Assembly (NCBI GenBank): GCA_944472135.2
Contig: OX235265.1
Location: 48,643,459-48,707,458 of the forward strand
DNA length: 64,000 bases
Reading direction: 5' to 3'
DNA from: Trichobilharzia regenti
Lineage: Eukaryota > Platyhelminthes > Trematoda > Strigeidida > Schistosomatidae
Part shown: piece by piece, positions 32,830 to 45,255 of the stretch
How the letters are laid out: every line of letters begins with the position of its first letter
How positions within the stretch are numbered: position 1 is the first letter of the stretch
Program-made: the position numbers and the translations under genes
Notes under the pieces: model-generated
Seen by the model: the letters and a program-made list of their open reading frames with translations, nothing else
The model's database searches: none
Told to the model about the DNA's origin: nothing

Positions 32830-33120
32830 GGTGTGAGGACAAATACTCGCCACATATGACATTCGCTAGAGGTTGCGCTATATCGTCAATTGGCAGAAGT
32901 TGGAATACATGTACTGGCCATTGGATTGGTTGGGTCCCAGGGGCTTAAAGGTCTACGAGGTAGCTCACCTTGTAACCATAAGATCCTGGGTTCGAACTCT
33001 GGTGATGGGTGCGTACTGATGAAGAGTCCCATACTTAGATGAAACAGCTGTCCAGTACTCCTTAATGGTTTTCCAATAGTTCTCTAACTGATGTCAGCTC
33101 ATGATAAAATCATACAACCA
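32830..33120 (+). mobile_element. Sm-alpha-like SINE with spacer
   Basis: The spacer block AACCAGTAGGGCACGGG...GTGAGGACAAATACTCGCC precedes a plus-strand head with GGTTCGAACTCTGGTG. The body is ACTGATGAAGAGTCCCATAC and TTAGATGAAACAGCTGTCC. Confidence 0.65.
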
Positions 33121-33295
33121 ATCTATCAGTCAAGTTTGCAATGTGGCATGATGACACGGGTTCGAATCTCAGAGGGGACATGAACTCCCTCAAGACTGGA
33201 AATATGCCTTTCCGACTGGTGAGTGCCAACTAGCACGAAACCTGGGTTCAAGGCTTCTTGTCGATTGCTTTCAATTATCTAATAATTATGTCAGT
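33120..33295 (-). repeat. SINE fragment (family S4)
   Basis: It carries TCAGTCAAGTTTGCAATGTG, GGTTCGAATCTCAGAGGGGA and GAAACCTGGGTTCAAGGCTT. The B-box-like block is tRNA-related. It abuts the S1 copy to its left. Confidence 0.5.
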
Positions 33296-33424
33296 TACGT
33301 CATCTCTTAATATTCAGTCATGGACTACTCTGCCTTTTTGGCGAATACAAATACGATTGCACAGCCTCTGGAGATGATTTCATCAGTAAAGAAAATTTTC
33401 TTCAAGTGTAGGGTTGTAGGGAAT

Positions 33425-33575
33425 TGATTGGTTACAGGATTTCATCATGAGCTGACATTAGTTAGAGAACCATTGGAAAACCAGCTGGGAGTACTGCACA
33501 ACTGTTTCGTCAGCGCAGTTTGAGACTCTTCATCAGTACGCTCCCACAGGGATTCGAACCCAGGACCTTCTGGTT
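33425..33575 (-). repeat. Sm-alpha-like SINE, truncated head
   Basis: GATTGGTTACAGGATTTCAT through GATTCGAACCCAGGACCTTC, then unrelated sequence. The box A part is missing. Confidence 0.55.
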
Positions 33576-34539
33576 TTCTTCGCTGAATCGTCTTTTGTTT
33601 TGTAATTGAATTCAGCCTGAAAGGTTTGTCACACAAATACTACTTTTTCTCGCAATTCTATAACTAATCTGGTATTCTATGTTATAGTGTATGCCATATG
33701 CTGGCACAGTATTTGTATTATTACCCATAATCAGATCATAAATATGTTATGAGTGTGAGTGAAAAACTATACTCAGAAATTCAATAAGCTAATAATACTG
33801 TATCACTTTGTATTTTATCACACTTGTTGTTTTAACAAAATTCACAACTAAAGTCTCATCACTTTCAAATGTGTAACATTTGGGAATGAGGTTACCGCCT
33901 TGATTCCCACCATTTTATATCTAATATTACTGTGTTATCTGTATTGACACTTTTCAGTACAGTATGCTGTATCAGGCTGAGACTATGCATATTTTCGTGG
34001 AGGAAGGAGCATTGACGCTCACATGAAGTATGATGTATACAAATGCCAGTTCTTATCCAACAAACTCTATAGTATTGGCTCTATTTAGACCAAAGACAAA
34101 TCAAAACACCAAATAGATGTTTTTCAAACTTGTAATGGCATCAAGAATTAAAAATACTGTGGAATCTTTATGTATCACTCATAATGAAAAATGATTTGCT
34201 TTATCCCCAAAACAGTACTTATGATGCAACGTGGGAATTTCAGCATTCGCCACAATGTCGCATCTAATTTAATCGGCAACAGTAAAACAAAAGATACTAT
34301 TATTGAGTATAGGTAACCAAAATTGACAACAGCAATTTTGTAAAATTAGAGGAAACATTAAATAAAGTCAAAAAAATGTACAAGATAAGTGAAGTAGGAT
34401 CATCATAAATTGCACACAGCCAGTGTTATTCTAATTACTTGGTAGGTTGTGAGCCTCAAGCTTAACATTTTCTCTGTGATATAGATGACAAGCTAAAAAA
34501 TGCATCATTGAGTTATGCTACATATAATCCCTTATAGCG

Positions 34540-35235
34540 ACTCTATATCTTCATGATGAGATGAGAAGAAAGAGTTTTGAACACAGAGAGAGTATTGAGA
34601 GTCAGACAGTATGAATTTAGACCATTCCTCACATGAGTTCGTGTGTCGGTTGACTACAATAGAAACGTTCTGAATCACTCGGATACCACTCGCCCTACTG
34701 ACAACCTTCAATACCCTTCACAATGTCACATATTCCTTTTTGAATAGCCCAAGAAGGACCGAAGTAGACTGATGAAGAAGAATAGGCAGGACGTAGGAGT
34801 TAACAGATTGTAAATGCAAAAGTTGAACGATACCTGATTGTCTCAAATTCCTACTGTAGAAGGCTAGACAGGACGTCTTCAAAATCAGCAAAACACGGTT
34901 TGACCAAGATAAGTCAGTGGATAGAACTATTCGAAGGTAATTGATGCCTGACTCAGCTTCTATTTCAGTACCTTACATGTTGCAAGCATCTTGTAGAGAC
35001 TAACAAGTTCATTTATGCTCGAAGGTGAAGTTAACTGTCTGACATTTGGAAGGATTAAACATGAGACCACTAATCGTGGACCACTGGTTGATGTCCGACC
35101 CCAAACTATTCAGTCTGTAACAGTCAGATGTGACTGGTGGTAACGAGACAGTAAAACCATCAGTATATTTGAAAGGAAGTTGGTTTCCCCCTTAAGAGGT
35201 GATTCGTGTAAGAAGAAAAAAACAGGATAGAGAAC
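34540..35235 (-). pseudogene. CR1/jockey-like LINE RT relic
   Basis: Minus translation shows GLMFNPSKCQTVNFTFEHK, then INYLRIVLSTDLSWSNRVLL, then LLGLFKKEYVTL and CEEWSKFILSDSQYSLCVQN. It has several stops and one shift. It is the same family as 3960-5260 and 28640-29720. Confidence 0.65.
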
Positions 35236-36090
35236 AGAGAACAGAACCTTATCAAAATCTGTCCTTTAATTTCTCAAAATCCCCATTATATTTACAACAA
35301 AGTGCTTTTCTCGTATAGATCACTCCATGCTGTTTCTCTGAATGGATTTACATAATATCAAGATTTTATCAGTACATTAGTTTTCATTTCGTTCTTGCGT
35401 ATTTATTAAGTTGATTTAACGGCTTATATTTCAACAAGATCATGTATAAGATCTCACTGTCGCCTTGTCTTTTTGTTTGTGGTCGCAACTCATCTATTGA
35501 AAATCTCTGTGGGTTTCATGAACATGAAAGACTTTGAATCAGTGTTTCGAGATTACAAGACTGGTGCCCTGCCGCCGGAGTCCACTCACTGTTTCGAATT
35601 CTGCTGTAGCCCACAATTTCAATTCACCTCTAATAACTGCCTATTATTGTCAATAGTAGTCCGCTAATCCAAGGCTAATATAACCAACAGGAATATTTTA
35701 ATCAGGTTGGAAGTTTTTTACTGCAATTTTATGTATCTTTAGGTAGATTGAAATATCATTACGGTAATTTCTGAAGAATGAGCTCTAGACTTTATTTTGT
35801 ATTACAAATTATGTCACCGAAAATGCGTAACCCATGTTCTCAATATACACCAGAGGAGGTCACTAGAAAGTAAGATAAACTGTAATTTTAATGTTGTAAC
35901 TTCCAGACTTAACAAGTTGTAAAATTAAAAATGCAGTTAATTAATAGTTGATGTCCTACAGTGCTCTAGTTTTCACCAGTTTGAAGGCTAACACCTTTTC
36001 TTTCAATGTTAAGTATGTTTTAAGGCAATTTTTCTCATGTGATTTATGGATCCATTATGTATTCATAAACTAATAATCCATAGACTACCA
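35236..36090. other. Intergenic, nothing recognised
   Basis: AT-rich sequence with a 64-codon open stretch (35473-35667) that has no family motif and no splice-supported neighbours. Confidence 0.5.
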
Positions 36091-36094
36091 ACAT

Positions 36095-36365
36095 GTCAAA
36101 AGAGGCCGAACATCTCAGTCCAATCAGTCAAGGCGAAAAGCAAAACACCGACCTAAACAAAGTGATAACTTATCCTCTTAGCAAAAGAGGTAGCTCTCAT
36201 GGTTTGGTGCATAACACGTTGGGGCTTAAAACAATAGGTGCATAATAAGAGACATGGCTGTAGCACCATCACCCCTTGCAAAGTGCAGGTACATCCCGAT
36301 GACAAGTCTCGAACAGGAAGGAATACGCATCCTGGATTCTACTGTTAGCCACCATCCATCTAACT
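36095..36365 (-). repeat. SINE fragment (family S5)
   Basis: Shared blocks are CAACATGTCAAAAGAGGCCG and GCATCCTGGATTCTACTGTT. The central part (GTGCAGGTACATCCCGATGA) parallels the 23560-23815 copy in altered order, so this may be a rearranged or distantly related copy. Confidence 0.4.
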
Positions 36366-36989
36366 ACTTCAATTTATTTGTTTTCTGGCTAAATTAATCC
36401 AATTTGTTTCTGTACTAAACAAATGGTTATTATTATTATTATTCCTGCAAGCTAAGTGGATAGTTTTTCCGTTAATATTCACATTTCTACAAAAAACGTC
36501 TCTCGTCAAATACTTCCTGTGTTTGCATTTTCTTGCTAGTGAAGATAATGTGTTTGAGTGATAAATGTCTGTTGAATTAACGATGGTTTCTTAATTCGTA
36601 ACCCATAAGTTATCAGTTTTTCCAAATGGAATATTATCTTGTCACTTCAGATTTCAATAAATACATCAGTCAAAAAATTATACCATTAATAAATTACATG
36701 ATAATCTGTGTCGTATAAACTGACAGTAATTAATGAAGTTAATTTATTCTCCGATTGCGACTGTAACACCGATTTTTTTAATACTGCAATATAAACATTA
36801 GAAAGATATAAAATATGTAATGTTTTATCAATTGACTGGATATCTGAATTGCATTATGACTTGATTATGCAATTTATGTTCAAATAAACAAATATTTTGG
36901 TCGATTATTATACAGTGCACTTATGATACGCAGACAAACTATATAATAAAATACCATAAAGACAGTGTAGTTTATGATCGACACTGTTT

Positions 36990-38260
36990 ATTCAAAGATA
37001 CATGGAGTTGAGGTAGAGATTTGACTGAACTTCCAAGCTTTTTCCAATGGTGATACGCATTGTCACAGTTCTATCCATGCATGATTTGCTTCCCCTGAAT
37101 TCACCTTGTTCTGGGAGGAGTTTTGTATTGAGATCATTTTTGAGTCTCTCCCAGAGGATGTCAGTTAATATTTTGCTTGGTGTGGAGAGGAGAGTGATTC
37201 TGAGCTAGTTTTCGCGAAGGCCTAAGTCACCATTTGTAAATGGTGAACTATTGGAAATTCCTTTGAAGTGATCGGTCCAGAATTGTTTCTGCTTCTCTCC
37301 TGTGAAAATTAGGTCCCTTCACTATCTTTCATTTGTTTCGTTTGAGTTGAATTCTCCCTGGAAAAGGCCAAGTTATTAAATACAGTTTAGTGGTCTCTTT
37401 TACCTATAGCCTTTTCTGCTTCAGTTACCAGTGTTCAATAAAGATGTCTTTTGTCATTTCTTGCACCCTTCTTCACTACTTTGGTCAGTGCTTTCTAGAT
37501 TGTACTGAGACTGACTCTTCTTTATTTCCCTCTGCACTGGTTTATCTGATTCACCATTCTTATCTCCTCCATAAGCTACTTCTTGTCTCAACTCTTCTTA
37601 TTACCTAAGAAAAAGTCTACACAGGTTTCCATCTCCAGCTCATTGAGAGAAATAAAGGTAGATTTCTTCACTTATCCTTCTTAATGTCCCCGACTTCTTG
37701 ACGAAAATGTCATTTTTCCTCCCTTCTTCAGTTTCTAAGTGTTCAACTTGAAGTGTAGTCTATCTCCATCTTCTTTGAAGGCATCTTCATCTTCAAAGTC
37801 TGTTACACTACGCTGTGTTCTGAGCCTACATCTGCTCTTCTTCTCAATTTTGTGGTTGGCAGTTTTCATCTCTCCCTCTTCCATTCCACGAAAAGCTTCG
37901 ATAGTGTCGATGATATCGTGACAGACATATTACCAGTTTGTTAATCTTTGTCGTCTGAGTGACTCAAGTAGATCACTGACTCTCCAGAGTAGAGTTTGCA
38001 AAGTCCACTTCTTTTCCACAGGCTCTATCAGATTCCCAACACTTCCACAGAAAGTCTTATCATTTCTTCAGCAATGTAAACAGTCTTGACAATATCAAAC
38101 ATATTGTGCGTACGTTCCATATCCTTATGTTTACTTTTGTCTTCATTGAAGGAAGAAACATAGTCTGGCTAACTTCCTGAAGGATTTTACATGCCAACGT
38201 AATGTATACTTGGACTGAGAAGTCACCGTATGGATTTTCTAGCTCACTCTCCACCTTTTT
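36990..38260 (-). pseudogene. RTE-like LINE relic, RT N-terminal and upstream part
   Basis: In antisense, 37020-37210 carries decayed RTE sequence including ITLLSTPSKILTDILWERLK and, further on, KSCMDRTVTMRIT. The region 37380-38260 carries the basic connector that precedes the RT domain in these LINEs, with stops. It has no intact ORF. Confidence 0.55.
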
Positions 38261-38687
38261 GCTTATCCAGGATTTAGACCATCTAATAAACTAAAGAATC
38301 GTGAATTAGACCACTTGGTTGTATGGTATGTGATTGAGAATTTATGTGTAGATAATGTGAATAACTGCTACATCCAATGACGAGATTTATTTGGTCTTGC
38401 TAAAAACTGAGCAAACTTTTGAGGAACAGAACTGACTGAAAATGATTCAATGAAAACCCTAATAAAAAAACAATCAAATCAAAACAGAAGAAATTTACTG
38501 GAAAACATTGAATATTTGAAATTAAAAATACAACTACAGAAACAAGCACACATTAAGATATGAATATAAAAACAAAAAAAGATGTTGGTTCTTCACACTA
38601 GTTGGAAGTTCATTTTTACGTTTATCCTATTTTAATATCTACCTACCAAGGTAGTGAGATCTACAGAAGTACTTAAGTTCAACTGTG

Positions 38688-38912
38688 TTTATGGCAGAGC
38701 GGTAGAGTGCCCGCCGACCACGCATGTGGTCCAGGGTTCCATCCCCGGCCACCGATGCACTCATTTACGTCGATAAACTAGCAATAAGATAAGTAAAGAA
38801 GGAAGGTTAGACCTAAGGCTAGCAACCTCATCCTGTAAAAATAATCACTACTGCAGAAAATTCAAACCTCAAGCATAAAGCCCTATTTTCTACTGGGAAC
38901 GTAAAAGAATCA
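38688..38912 (+). mobile_element. tRNA-derived SINE with LINE-like tail (family S2)
   Basis: The tRNA-like head is GGCAGAGCGGTAGAGTGCCC, GACCACGCATGTGGTC and CAGGGTTCCATCCCCGGCC. The body has GGAAGGTTAGACCTAAGGCT and CTAGCAACCTCATCCTGTAA. The tail is GCCCTATTTTCTACTGGGAA then CGTAAAAGAATC. Confidence 0.7.
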
Positions 38913-39322
38913 TAAAAATAAACTTAAGGTCGAGATAGATTTGAATGACAATACGACCTCATCATTGCGGCCTGCGTTCAGGCAGTCTAATTTCCTTCCT
39001 TTTGGTAAGTTTCAAACTTGTTTGCCTTGTAGCGAATCCTATGCAAAGCTGGCTGAAAAAGTTTTGTAATTACTTATAATAATCAGATTAAAAAGAAACA
39101 CCATATTGTGTTTTAACATCAAGTTATTTCTGCACTACTATAAATTTTTCAGAAACACTTAAATCACGAGTTAGAATTTCTAAGTCTTTTAAACAAATCT
39201 GCATACATTATAATATATCAGCCAATTAATTGTTGTTAATTTATTGTAAGATAATTTATACATAACTTGGTGTGCGATAGATATGGTCTCATATTAGTAT
39301 TATTGTTGAACGTACAAGCTGT

Positions 39323-39343
39323 TTATATATATATATATATATA
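39323..39343. repeat. (TA)n microsatellite
   Basis: About 20 bp of pure TA in intergenic DNA. Confidence 0.9.
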
Positions 39344-39786
39344 CATGGATAGCACATTTATATCGATATAGTAACTAAATACGTTTCTAAAAGTCTACAT
39401 ATTCAGCTGAGATCCACGACAGGGAGCTACAGAAACACTTATTTCCACAAATATTTAAAAATTATTTTCTCAGCATTTTCTCACTCTCCGCATATCTCAT
39501 TCTGTTGGAGGTAAAACAGGTTTCGTCAGCTGCTGAGGTGGTGAGTGAGCATACGTCTTTCTTAATCATTTGACCATTTTTGATCTGTTAAAACTTGAAA
39601 ATACTTGTTACATAGATTTAATAAATTTAATCGATAATTGTAAATACCTTTTTTCCTTTATACCTGAGTTATTTTAAAAAAGTCAGAGTGAATGACTGAG
39701 AAATTATTTAACGCTAAATACAATTAGTTCACACATATAAAACAGTTATTCAAACTAATATATGTGTAAAACTTGGACACTGTGGT

Positions 39787-39870
39787 AGTAAGTAATTCCA
39801 TATTAGTTTGTTTATTAGATGTTTTACTGTGTGATACATCTAATAAACAAATTAATATGGAGTTATTCAA
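39787..39870. repeat. Hairpin with about 28-bp arms
   Basis: AATTCCATATTAGTTTGTTT then ATTAGATG pairs, with one or two mismatches, to CATCTAATAAACAAATTAAT then ATGGAGTT across a 15-base loop. CACTGTGGTAG just to the left resembles the fold-back element terminus, so this may be a miniature derivative of that family. Confidence 0.75.
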
Positions 39871-40679
39871 ACGATTATAGTCGACTAAACGGTTAAGTTA
39901 GTTTGTACGCGAAATAAAAAGAGCAAGACGAATGCAAAACATGTATGCATGTAGAAAGGTATTCAGTCCACACAAGCTAATATTCACATAAAATGCCTTT
40001 ATTTGAAAAATTATGATTGTCCCAAAATGCTTAAATATAAATGTATGGAATGTTAGGGATGAAATAGTCCTCTTCTTGGGTATACCGATGCTCACTACAC
40101 GTAAGAGATGCCAACAGCCAGGGGAGACTTTAGGAGAGAAAAGTAGACTGGAGCAAGGGGTCCTGGTGTGGATGTACTGACCAGGGACGAGGCAGATGTG
40201 GAAGGTGAGAAGCTGGAGAGGGAATAAGTGTCGTCCGTATTGCATGCGGAACTAGTTAGTGTCCTTGTTCAGTATCAAGTAGCAAACATGAATTTTTGAG
40301 AATTCATTATTTTTACTATTTTACGGTGAACGTATAATTTGATATTTTCTGGACACCACTCGTTTTTGAAATTATGATGAAGTGAAAAACATTATCACTT
40401 CTCAATTGTTTAAGGATCAATTGAGTTAATCCAAATTCATTCATCTACTGTCTCATTTTCATACTGTCACCATTGCTGGGCCATAAAATTTTGAAAGGAA
40501 GATGACTTCGCCATCGCTACCTTAATACTGACTGATCATAAGTAGACTTTCAAGGCCTGCTAGAATTGCTGAACCACCTAAAAGCTCCTTGCTACACAAT
40601 ACAACACATCATATTTTCTCTAATTCTTGTTGATTTAATCATTCAATTATGTCTCTCAGTTGCAAAATGCACTCGTGCA

Positions 40680-40885
40680 TATTAGATGGTTGCAGGTAAT
40701 TGGCAGTAAGCATTGGACCTAGGTTTTCTGCTATTAGACACTCGTCAGCAAGGCTGCCTGCTGACTGCCTCTAATATCATCAGATCAATGTGCAGCGCGA
40801 TGGCGAGCTACCTTGAACAGTGGCCACATTGCAAGCCTGACTGACAGAATTCAGTCTGCACCAAAGAAAGCACTAGACACATCAC
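40680..40885 (-). repeat. SINE fragment (family S4)
   Basis: It has TTAGATGGTTGCAGGTAATT and GACACTCGTCAGCAAGG, then GAGCTACCTTGAACAGTGGC and the terminal CAGTCTGCACCAAAGAAAGC block that also ends the copy at 44620-44900. Confidence 0.5.
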
Positions 40886-41825
40886 ACTAGTTACTAGTGT
40901 CTAATCAGAATACAGTCATGCATATTTTTAATTGGTTTTCTTCAAACTACCGTTGTCAATTTCTCAGAGACGAAGGAAGTTATCAGAAGGGATTGTTGTT
41001 TACTACAGATCCAACAGCACTGCATCACATAGCAGCCTATAGATTGCTATTTTACTTAAAGAGCATGGTCAAAATGAAAATATTATACAGTAAATTAAGC
41101 TAATAACCCTGTATATTGCATGTATACACTGAGTCCAAAATAAAGTAGGTATTATGATTATTATGGAAAAATTACTTTCCAAAAGTGGTTAAATGAATGC
41201 AAAAATCATCCTTTTGTGGTACATTTTGTAATACGATCATGTGTGTAGGTTGATTTTAAATACCTTAGCTAGATTACTCCAATATTTCAGGAGACATTAA
41301 GCCACCGACATCAATGCATACACTTCAAGCTTTATTTTAAACCTCATCTTAGGAGGAACGTCATTAAACATATGAGTGTTCTTACGCGAAGATAGTGCTG
41401 TCTAGAAATACACTTTAAAGATTACTCCAAAGCTTTCGTGGCTTTTTGTCTTGATGGAGGCAGATCGAACGAAATTTTCCCCCAGAACTGCTACGTAAGC
41501 GTGCAGAAATAATGTAAAGAAACATGACGTATTTTGTACATACATAACAACCATAAATTTTTTTCTGGTATTAATAGAAGTATATATAATCAAAAATGAT
41601 TTGTTTAAATAAGGGTGAAATTATAAGCTCATTTTGTGAATTGAAAAGTAGATCTTTATTGAATTAATCTGACATGAGGACTGAAGCTGCACATTTGATC
41701 CCTAAGATCCTTCAGCACGAGGTCTAATGAGTCTTTTTTTCAAACTCTTAAATTTTTTGATGGCGAACAATATTTGTATTTCTTCGAAGTTAGGATGTCC
41801 TTGCTTACTTTGCAACTTTACATCC

Positions 41826-42064
41826 CATTTGGGCGTCGGTGGCACAGCAGTAGAATGCTCGCCGACCACGCATGTGGTCAGTGATTCGATCTCTGACCGA
41901 CGCACTCCTTTACCTCGCTAAACCGGCATTAAGACTGGTAAAGAGGGAAGGTTCGGCGTGAGGCTAGCAACCTCATCCTGTAAAAATAATCACCACTGCT
42001 GCAGAAACTTCTGGCCTCTATCTTGAAGCCCTATGTTCCACTGGGAACGTGAAGCAATGAAAAA
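41826..42064 (+). mobile_element. tRNA-derived SINE with LINE-like tail (family S2), best copy
   Basis: The head is GGGCGTCGGTGGCACAGCAG, the palindromic GACCACGCATGTGGTC and a box-B-like GATTCGATCTC. The body is GGTAAAGAGGGAAGGTTCGG then CGTGAGGCTAGCAACC. The tail is GAAGCCCTATGTTCCACTGG then GAACGTGAAG. It is about 240 bp; the tail matches the RTE LINE tail at 32490-32530. Confidence 0.75.
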
Positions 42065-42609
42065 ACATTCTGTTTAAAGTTCTTTTATTTATTCATTAAA
42101 CTCATAACTTCTGAAAGTTATATTGACACCCTGAAAGTCTATTTGTTGAATGCCACGAAACAATAACTGAAAACGTAAAAGTGAAGTAAAATACAACCAC
42201 CTGATCATGCGAAGTTATTCGAACATCTTTGAACGCTTTATTTCGAAACGATTTTTAAAATTCTAGACTCAATGATTTTTTCATCTATCGCTTGTATGAT
42301 TTGTTTTAGTTTTCTTCGGTACATCAGGACGCATCAAATTACTCAGGAAGCATTATTTTGTTCTTATCATAATCATCTCTTTTATAAACTACTATAGATT
42401 ACTGTGTTCAATTGTTTTCAGTTAATTTTCTATTTTCAACTGTTTTTGTGAGATCATCGCAAAAAATTAAGTAATTTTTATTTAAAAGATTGATAAATGA
42501 ACAAAGAATGTTCTTTCCGATGACTTTGTCATCAGTTTCTACATTAATTTAACCATAATATCTAAAGAAATATTGTCATTAACACTCTTCATCTTCTAAA
42601 TTTTTTTGT

Positions 42610-42842
42610 TTCTTTCAAGTTCCCCAGTGGAACATAGGGCTTTAAGTTAGTGTCTTGGAGTTTCTGTAGCAGTGTTTAATTTTACAGGATGAGTTTGCTA
42701 GTCTCACGCCCAACCTTTCCTCTTTACCAGCATTATTTCTGGCTTAGCGAGGTAAAGGAGTACATCAGTGGCCGGGGATCGAAACCCGGACCATGTGCAT
42801 GGTCGGCGGGCGTCCCAACCATTATGCCACCGACGCACTTAT
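42610..42842 (-). mobile_element. tRNA-derived SINE with LINE-like tail (family S2)
   Basis: Minus orientation: tail complement GTTCCCCAGTGGAACATAGG on the left and head complement GGGATCGAAACCCGGACCAT then GTGCATGGTCGGCG on the right. With the copy at 41826-42064 it forms a tail-to-tail pair 550 bp apart. Confidence 0.75.
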
Positions 42843-43009
42843 GTTCTAAATTACATCGAGTCAACTAAATCACAACAGATTTTAGTTCAAAAGCAACACT
42901 AAGAAATAATATGCATCAGTATAACGCTAAACCAAATATTAGATAAGTCAAGGATAGTACAAGAGAATTTATGAATTTGTAGGTTTTCAAAGTAGGACAA
43001 GGTTGCAGT

Positions 43010-43720
43010 AATGGATGGACCTGTTTCTTTTGCACTTGCTTCTGCTGTATCGACTGTTTGGTACTAAGAGTCCTTTGGTATTTTATTCAACATCCGGTAG
43101 ATGACAGAGGAAGATTTTTCAATGGCAGCTGCGTGGCCTATTTAGGCGAAGTGTCTGAATATACAACAGATGGCAGTTTTAACAAAACCTTTATTCAACC
43201 ACATTGGTAGGTGTTGCTGAGTGCAAAGAATTATGCTCCTAGAACAGCGGCTAATACAACTGACTCAAGTCGAATTTATGGATTCATTTAGAGGTAGCCA
43301 GACTAGGTACCTCATCTTTCAGTTTGGAACCACAACCGGTTGTCTGGAAATTACGAGCTTCGGCTTGGCGGTATTAAACATTCTTTGAATCGATTTTATC
43401 AGCTTGCTGGTTATTATTTCTCTTGGTATATCACCTTTGAATTGTATTAGCATGTATGGATGCTTCTTCTTCTAAACGGCTACAAAGGAATTCTTCCCTA
43501 GTTTCTTGGTCATGTATTTAGTGATGAACTTTTCAGAGTAGCCGTTTTCAATATATGTGTAGTATACAACCTTAAGTTCATCTTCAGTTCCATCTTCTGG
43601 GCAGATACTTCTGACCCTATAGCTGAAGGTCTTTACAAACCTTTCCTTATACCAGAGAGGTAGAAGATGTGAAAATGTGTATGCTAGTCCGTCCAAGTAC
43701 TTTTCTTATGCTGAACGACC
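43010..43720 (-). pseudogene. Penelope-like element relic: RT C-terminus, linker and GIY-YIG part
   Basis: The 74-codon stretch at 43472-43696 reads YKERFVKTFSYRVRSICPED then ENGYSEKFITKYM. It corresponds to the region after the RT in the 56425-57489 element. Below it follow LIQFKGDIPREIITSKLIKS and RMFNTAKPKLV, the I-P-F-x-G-D ... R-x-F linker, then a decayed GIY-YIG C-terminal part. Stops break it in several places. Confidence 0.7.
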
Positions 43721-44349
43721 GATATCCATGCTGAAAATTACATACCTGTACCAAAAATACAGTGTGGAATCAAGCTGTAAATAAAAAATAAAAAAAATAA
43801 ATAAATAAGAAAAAGAAATGAAAATCTGGGTCGCAGCAGGATTCGAAACAGAGGCGTCAGAATTACTAGTCTAGAGTTATACATAATCTGAACTACAAGA
43901 CCTAATTATCAAACAAGTCACTTCACAACAATCGCCACTGTCAGTGACCGCCGCCTGCCATAATGCGTTACTGTTAGTTTATCATTGTAATAACTGTCGT
44001 GTAGTTCTCTTGTTAATCGTAATCTTAGTGAATAAGATGGAGAAGATAAGCAGGCTGATAACTGATGGTGAAACCATCAGAGAAAGCAGTGAGTTGGCAA
44101 ATTGTTACTATAATATATGCAAATCCGTGTCACACAACACTGAAACTGCTGCTTTTATCTCTTGAAGCACACTATTCTCTGTAAATTTATTTTCATTTAG
44201 TTTCTATTGCTAAGCATTTCACCATATGCATGTACAAACAGGAACTGTGTGCATTAAAGACATTTTTAGCTAATATCTTCAAACGAATGCTTGTTGGTGA
44301 TTTCAGACATCACGGGGTCATTTTTCTTTCTATGATTCTTCACGCTTTT

Positions 44350-44900
44350 CTTTTTTAGGCGACTGGAGGCAATCGGCAGGAATACTTGAACCTAGGTTTT
44401 GTGCTAGCTGCCATTCAGTGGTCAACAAGACATATCTGCAAACTTGAAGGAACTCACGTCCCTTCTAAGGATCGAACCCGTGTCGCCCAGTGTTGTGATC
44501 ATAGACGTTACCACTGAGCTATTCGGACTCACCACTGAACTCCTGGAGGAATGTATTGAATATTTAATTAGCCACTAGTTAATAACTAGTGTAATGTGTC
44601 TAGTCCTTTCTTTCAGTGGAAATAACACTGCAGCAATAGGTGATACGGGTTCGAATCTCAAAAGGAACATGAGTTCCTTCAAGCTTGCAGATACGCCTCG
44701 TTGACTACTGAGAGCCAGCTAATACAAAACCTAGGTCCAAGTCTTCCTGCCAATTGCCTCCAACCATTTAATCACAACAATTCACGGTTCACCGTGACGG
44801 CTAGCTACCTAGCATGGTGGTCACATTAAAAACTTGACTGACAGAATTTAGTCTGCATCAAAGAAAGGACTAGACACATTACACTAGTTGCTAACTATTT
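44350..44900. repeat. Inverted SINE pair (family S4)
   Basis: The left copy has GGAGGCAATCGGCAGGAATA, AGGATCGAACCCGTGTCG and CACTGAGCTATTCGGACTCA, a tRNA-like head. The right copy at about 44620-44890 carries the complements GGGTTCGAATCTCAAAAGG and CCAATTGCCTCCAACCATTT. A terminal AAGAAAGGACTAGACACATT block ends the right side, with its complement at about 44580-44620. Confidence 0.55.
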
Positions 44901-44949
44901 TCCAGTTAGAAGGACAACATCATCTATAAAACGGTTAGTTCCCTTTATG

Positions 44950-45255
44950 AATTTAGATAAAGCAATAAGAAGACTTAATTCGTCTGAACCGTGTGATGCA
45001 TTTGTGCAAAACATTTCGAACAATCTGATCACATACAGACTTGTCATAGGAATATATATGAAACTAATAAAGAGGTAAAAGGCGAGGAAATGTCCTTTTA
45101 ACTTGACCTAAGTCTATTTTCTTGCCTCTTACCTCTTTATTAATTTCATATATATTCCTATGACAAGTCCGTATGTGATCAGATTGTTCTAAATGTGTTG
45201 CGCAAATACATCACATGATTCAGACGAATTAAGTCTTCTTATTGCTTTATCTAAA
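44950..45255. repeat. Large hairpin, about 135-bp arms
   Basis: GATAAAGCAATAAGAAGACT at 44951 and onward to CTAATAAAGAGGTAA at about 45077 is mirrored by TTACCTCTTTATTAATTTCA from about 45128 to GTCTTCTTATTGCTTTATC at 45253, with few mismatches. The loop is about 50 bp and contains two half-copies of CGAGGAAATG-like sequence. It may be a MITE-type or snapback element. No ORF. Confidence 0.8.

Larger units (their letters stand above)
38920..42600. other. Intergenic DNA, mostly unassigned
   Basis: Outside the hairpin at 39787-39870, the S4 fragment at 40680-40885 and the SINE at 41826-42064, nothing is recognised. The 115-codon antisense stretch at 39898-40245 shows no motif. Confidence 0.5.

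Noticed and set aside
38688..38765. tRNA gene-like sequence with box A and box B
   Set aside because: The same head is attached to a shared non-tRNA body and tail at five other sites, and the anticodon stem region is a 16-bp palindrome. It is a SINE head, not a functional tRNA gene.
39898..40245. 115-codon minus-strand ORF in intergenic DNA
   Set aside because: No family motif, composition like surrounding DNA; a chance ORF is more likely.
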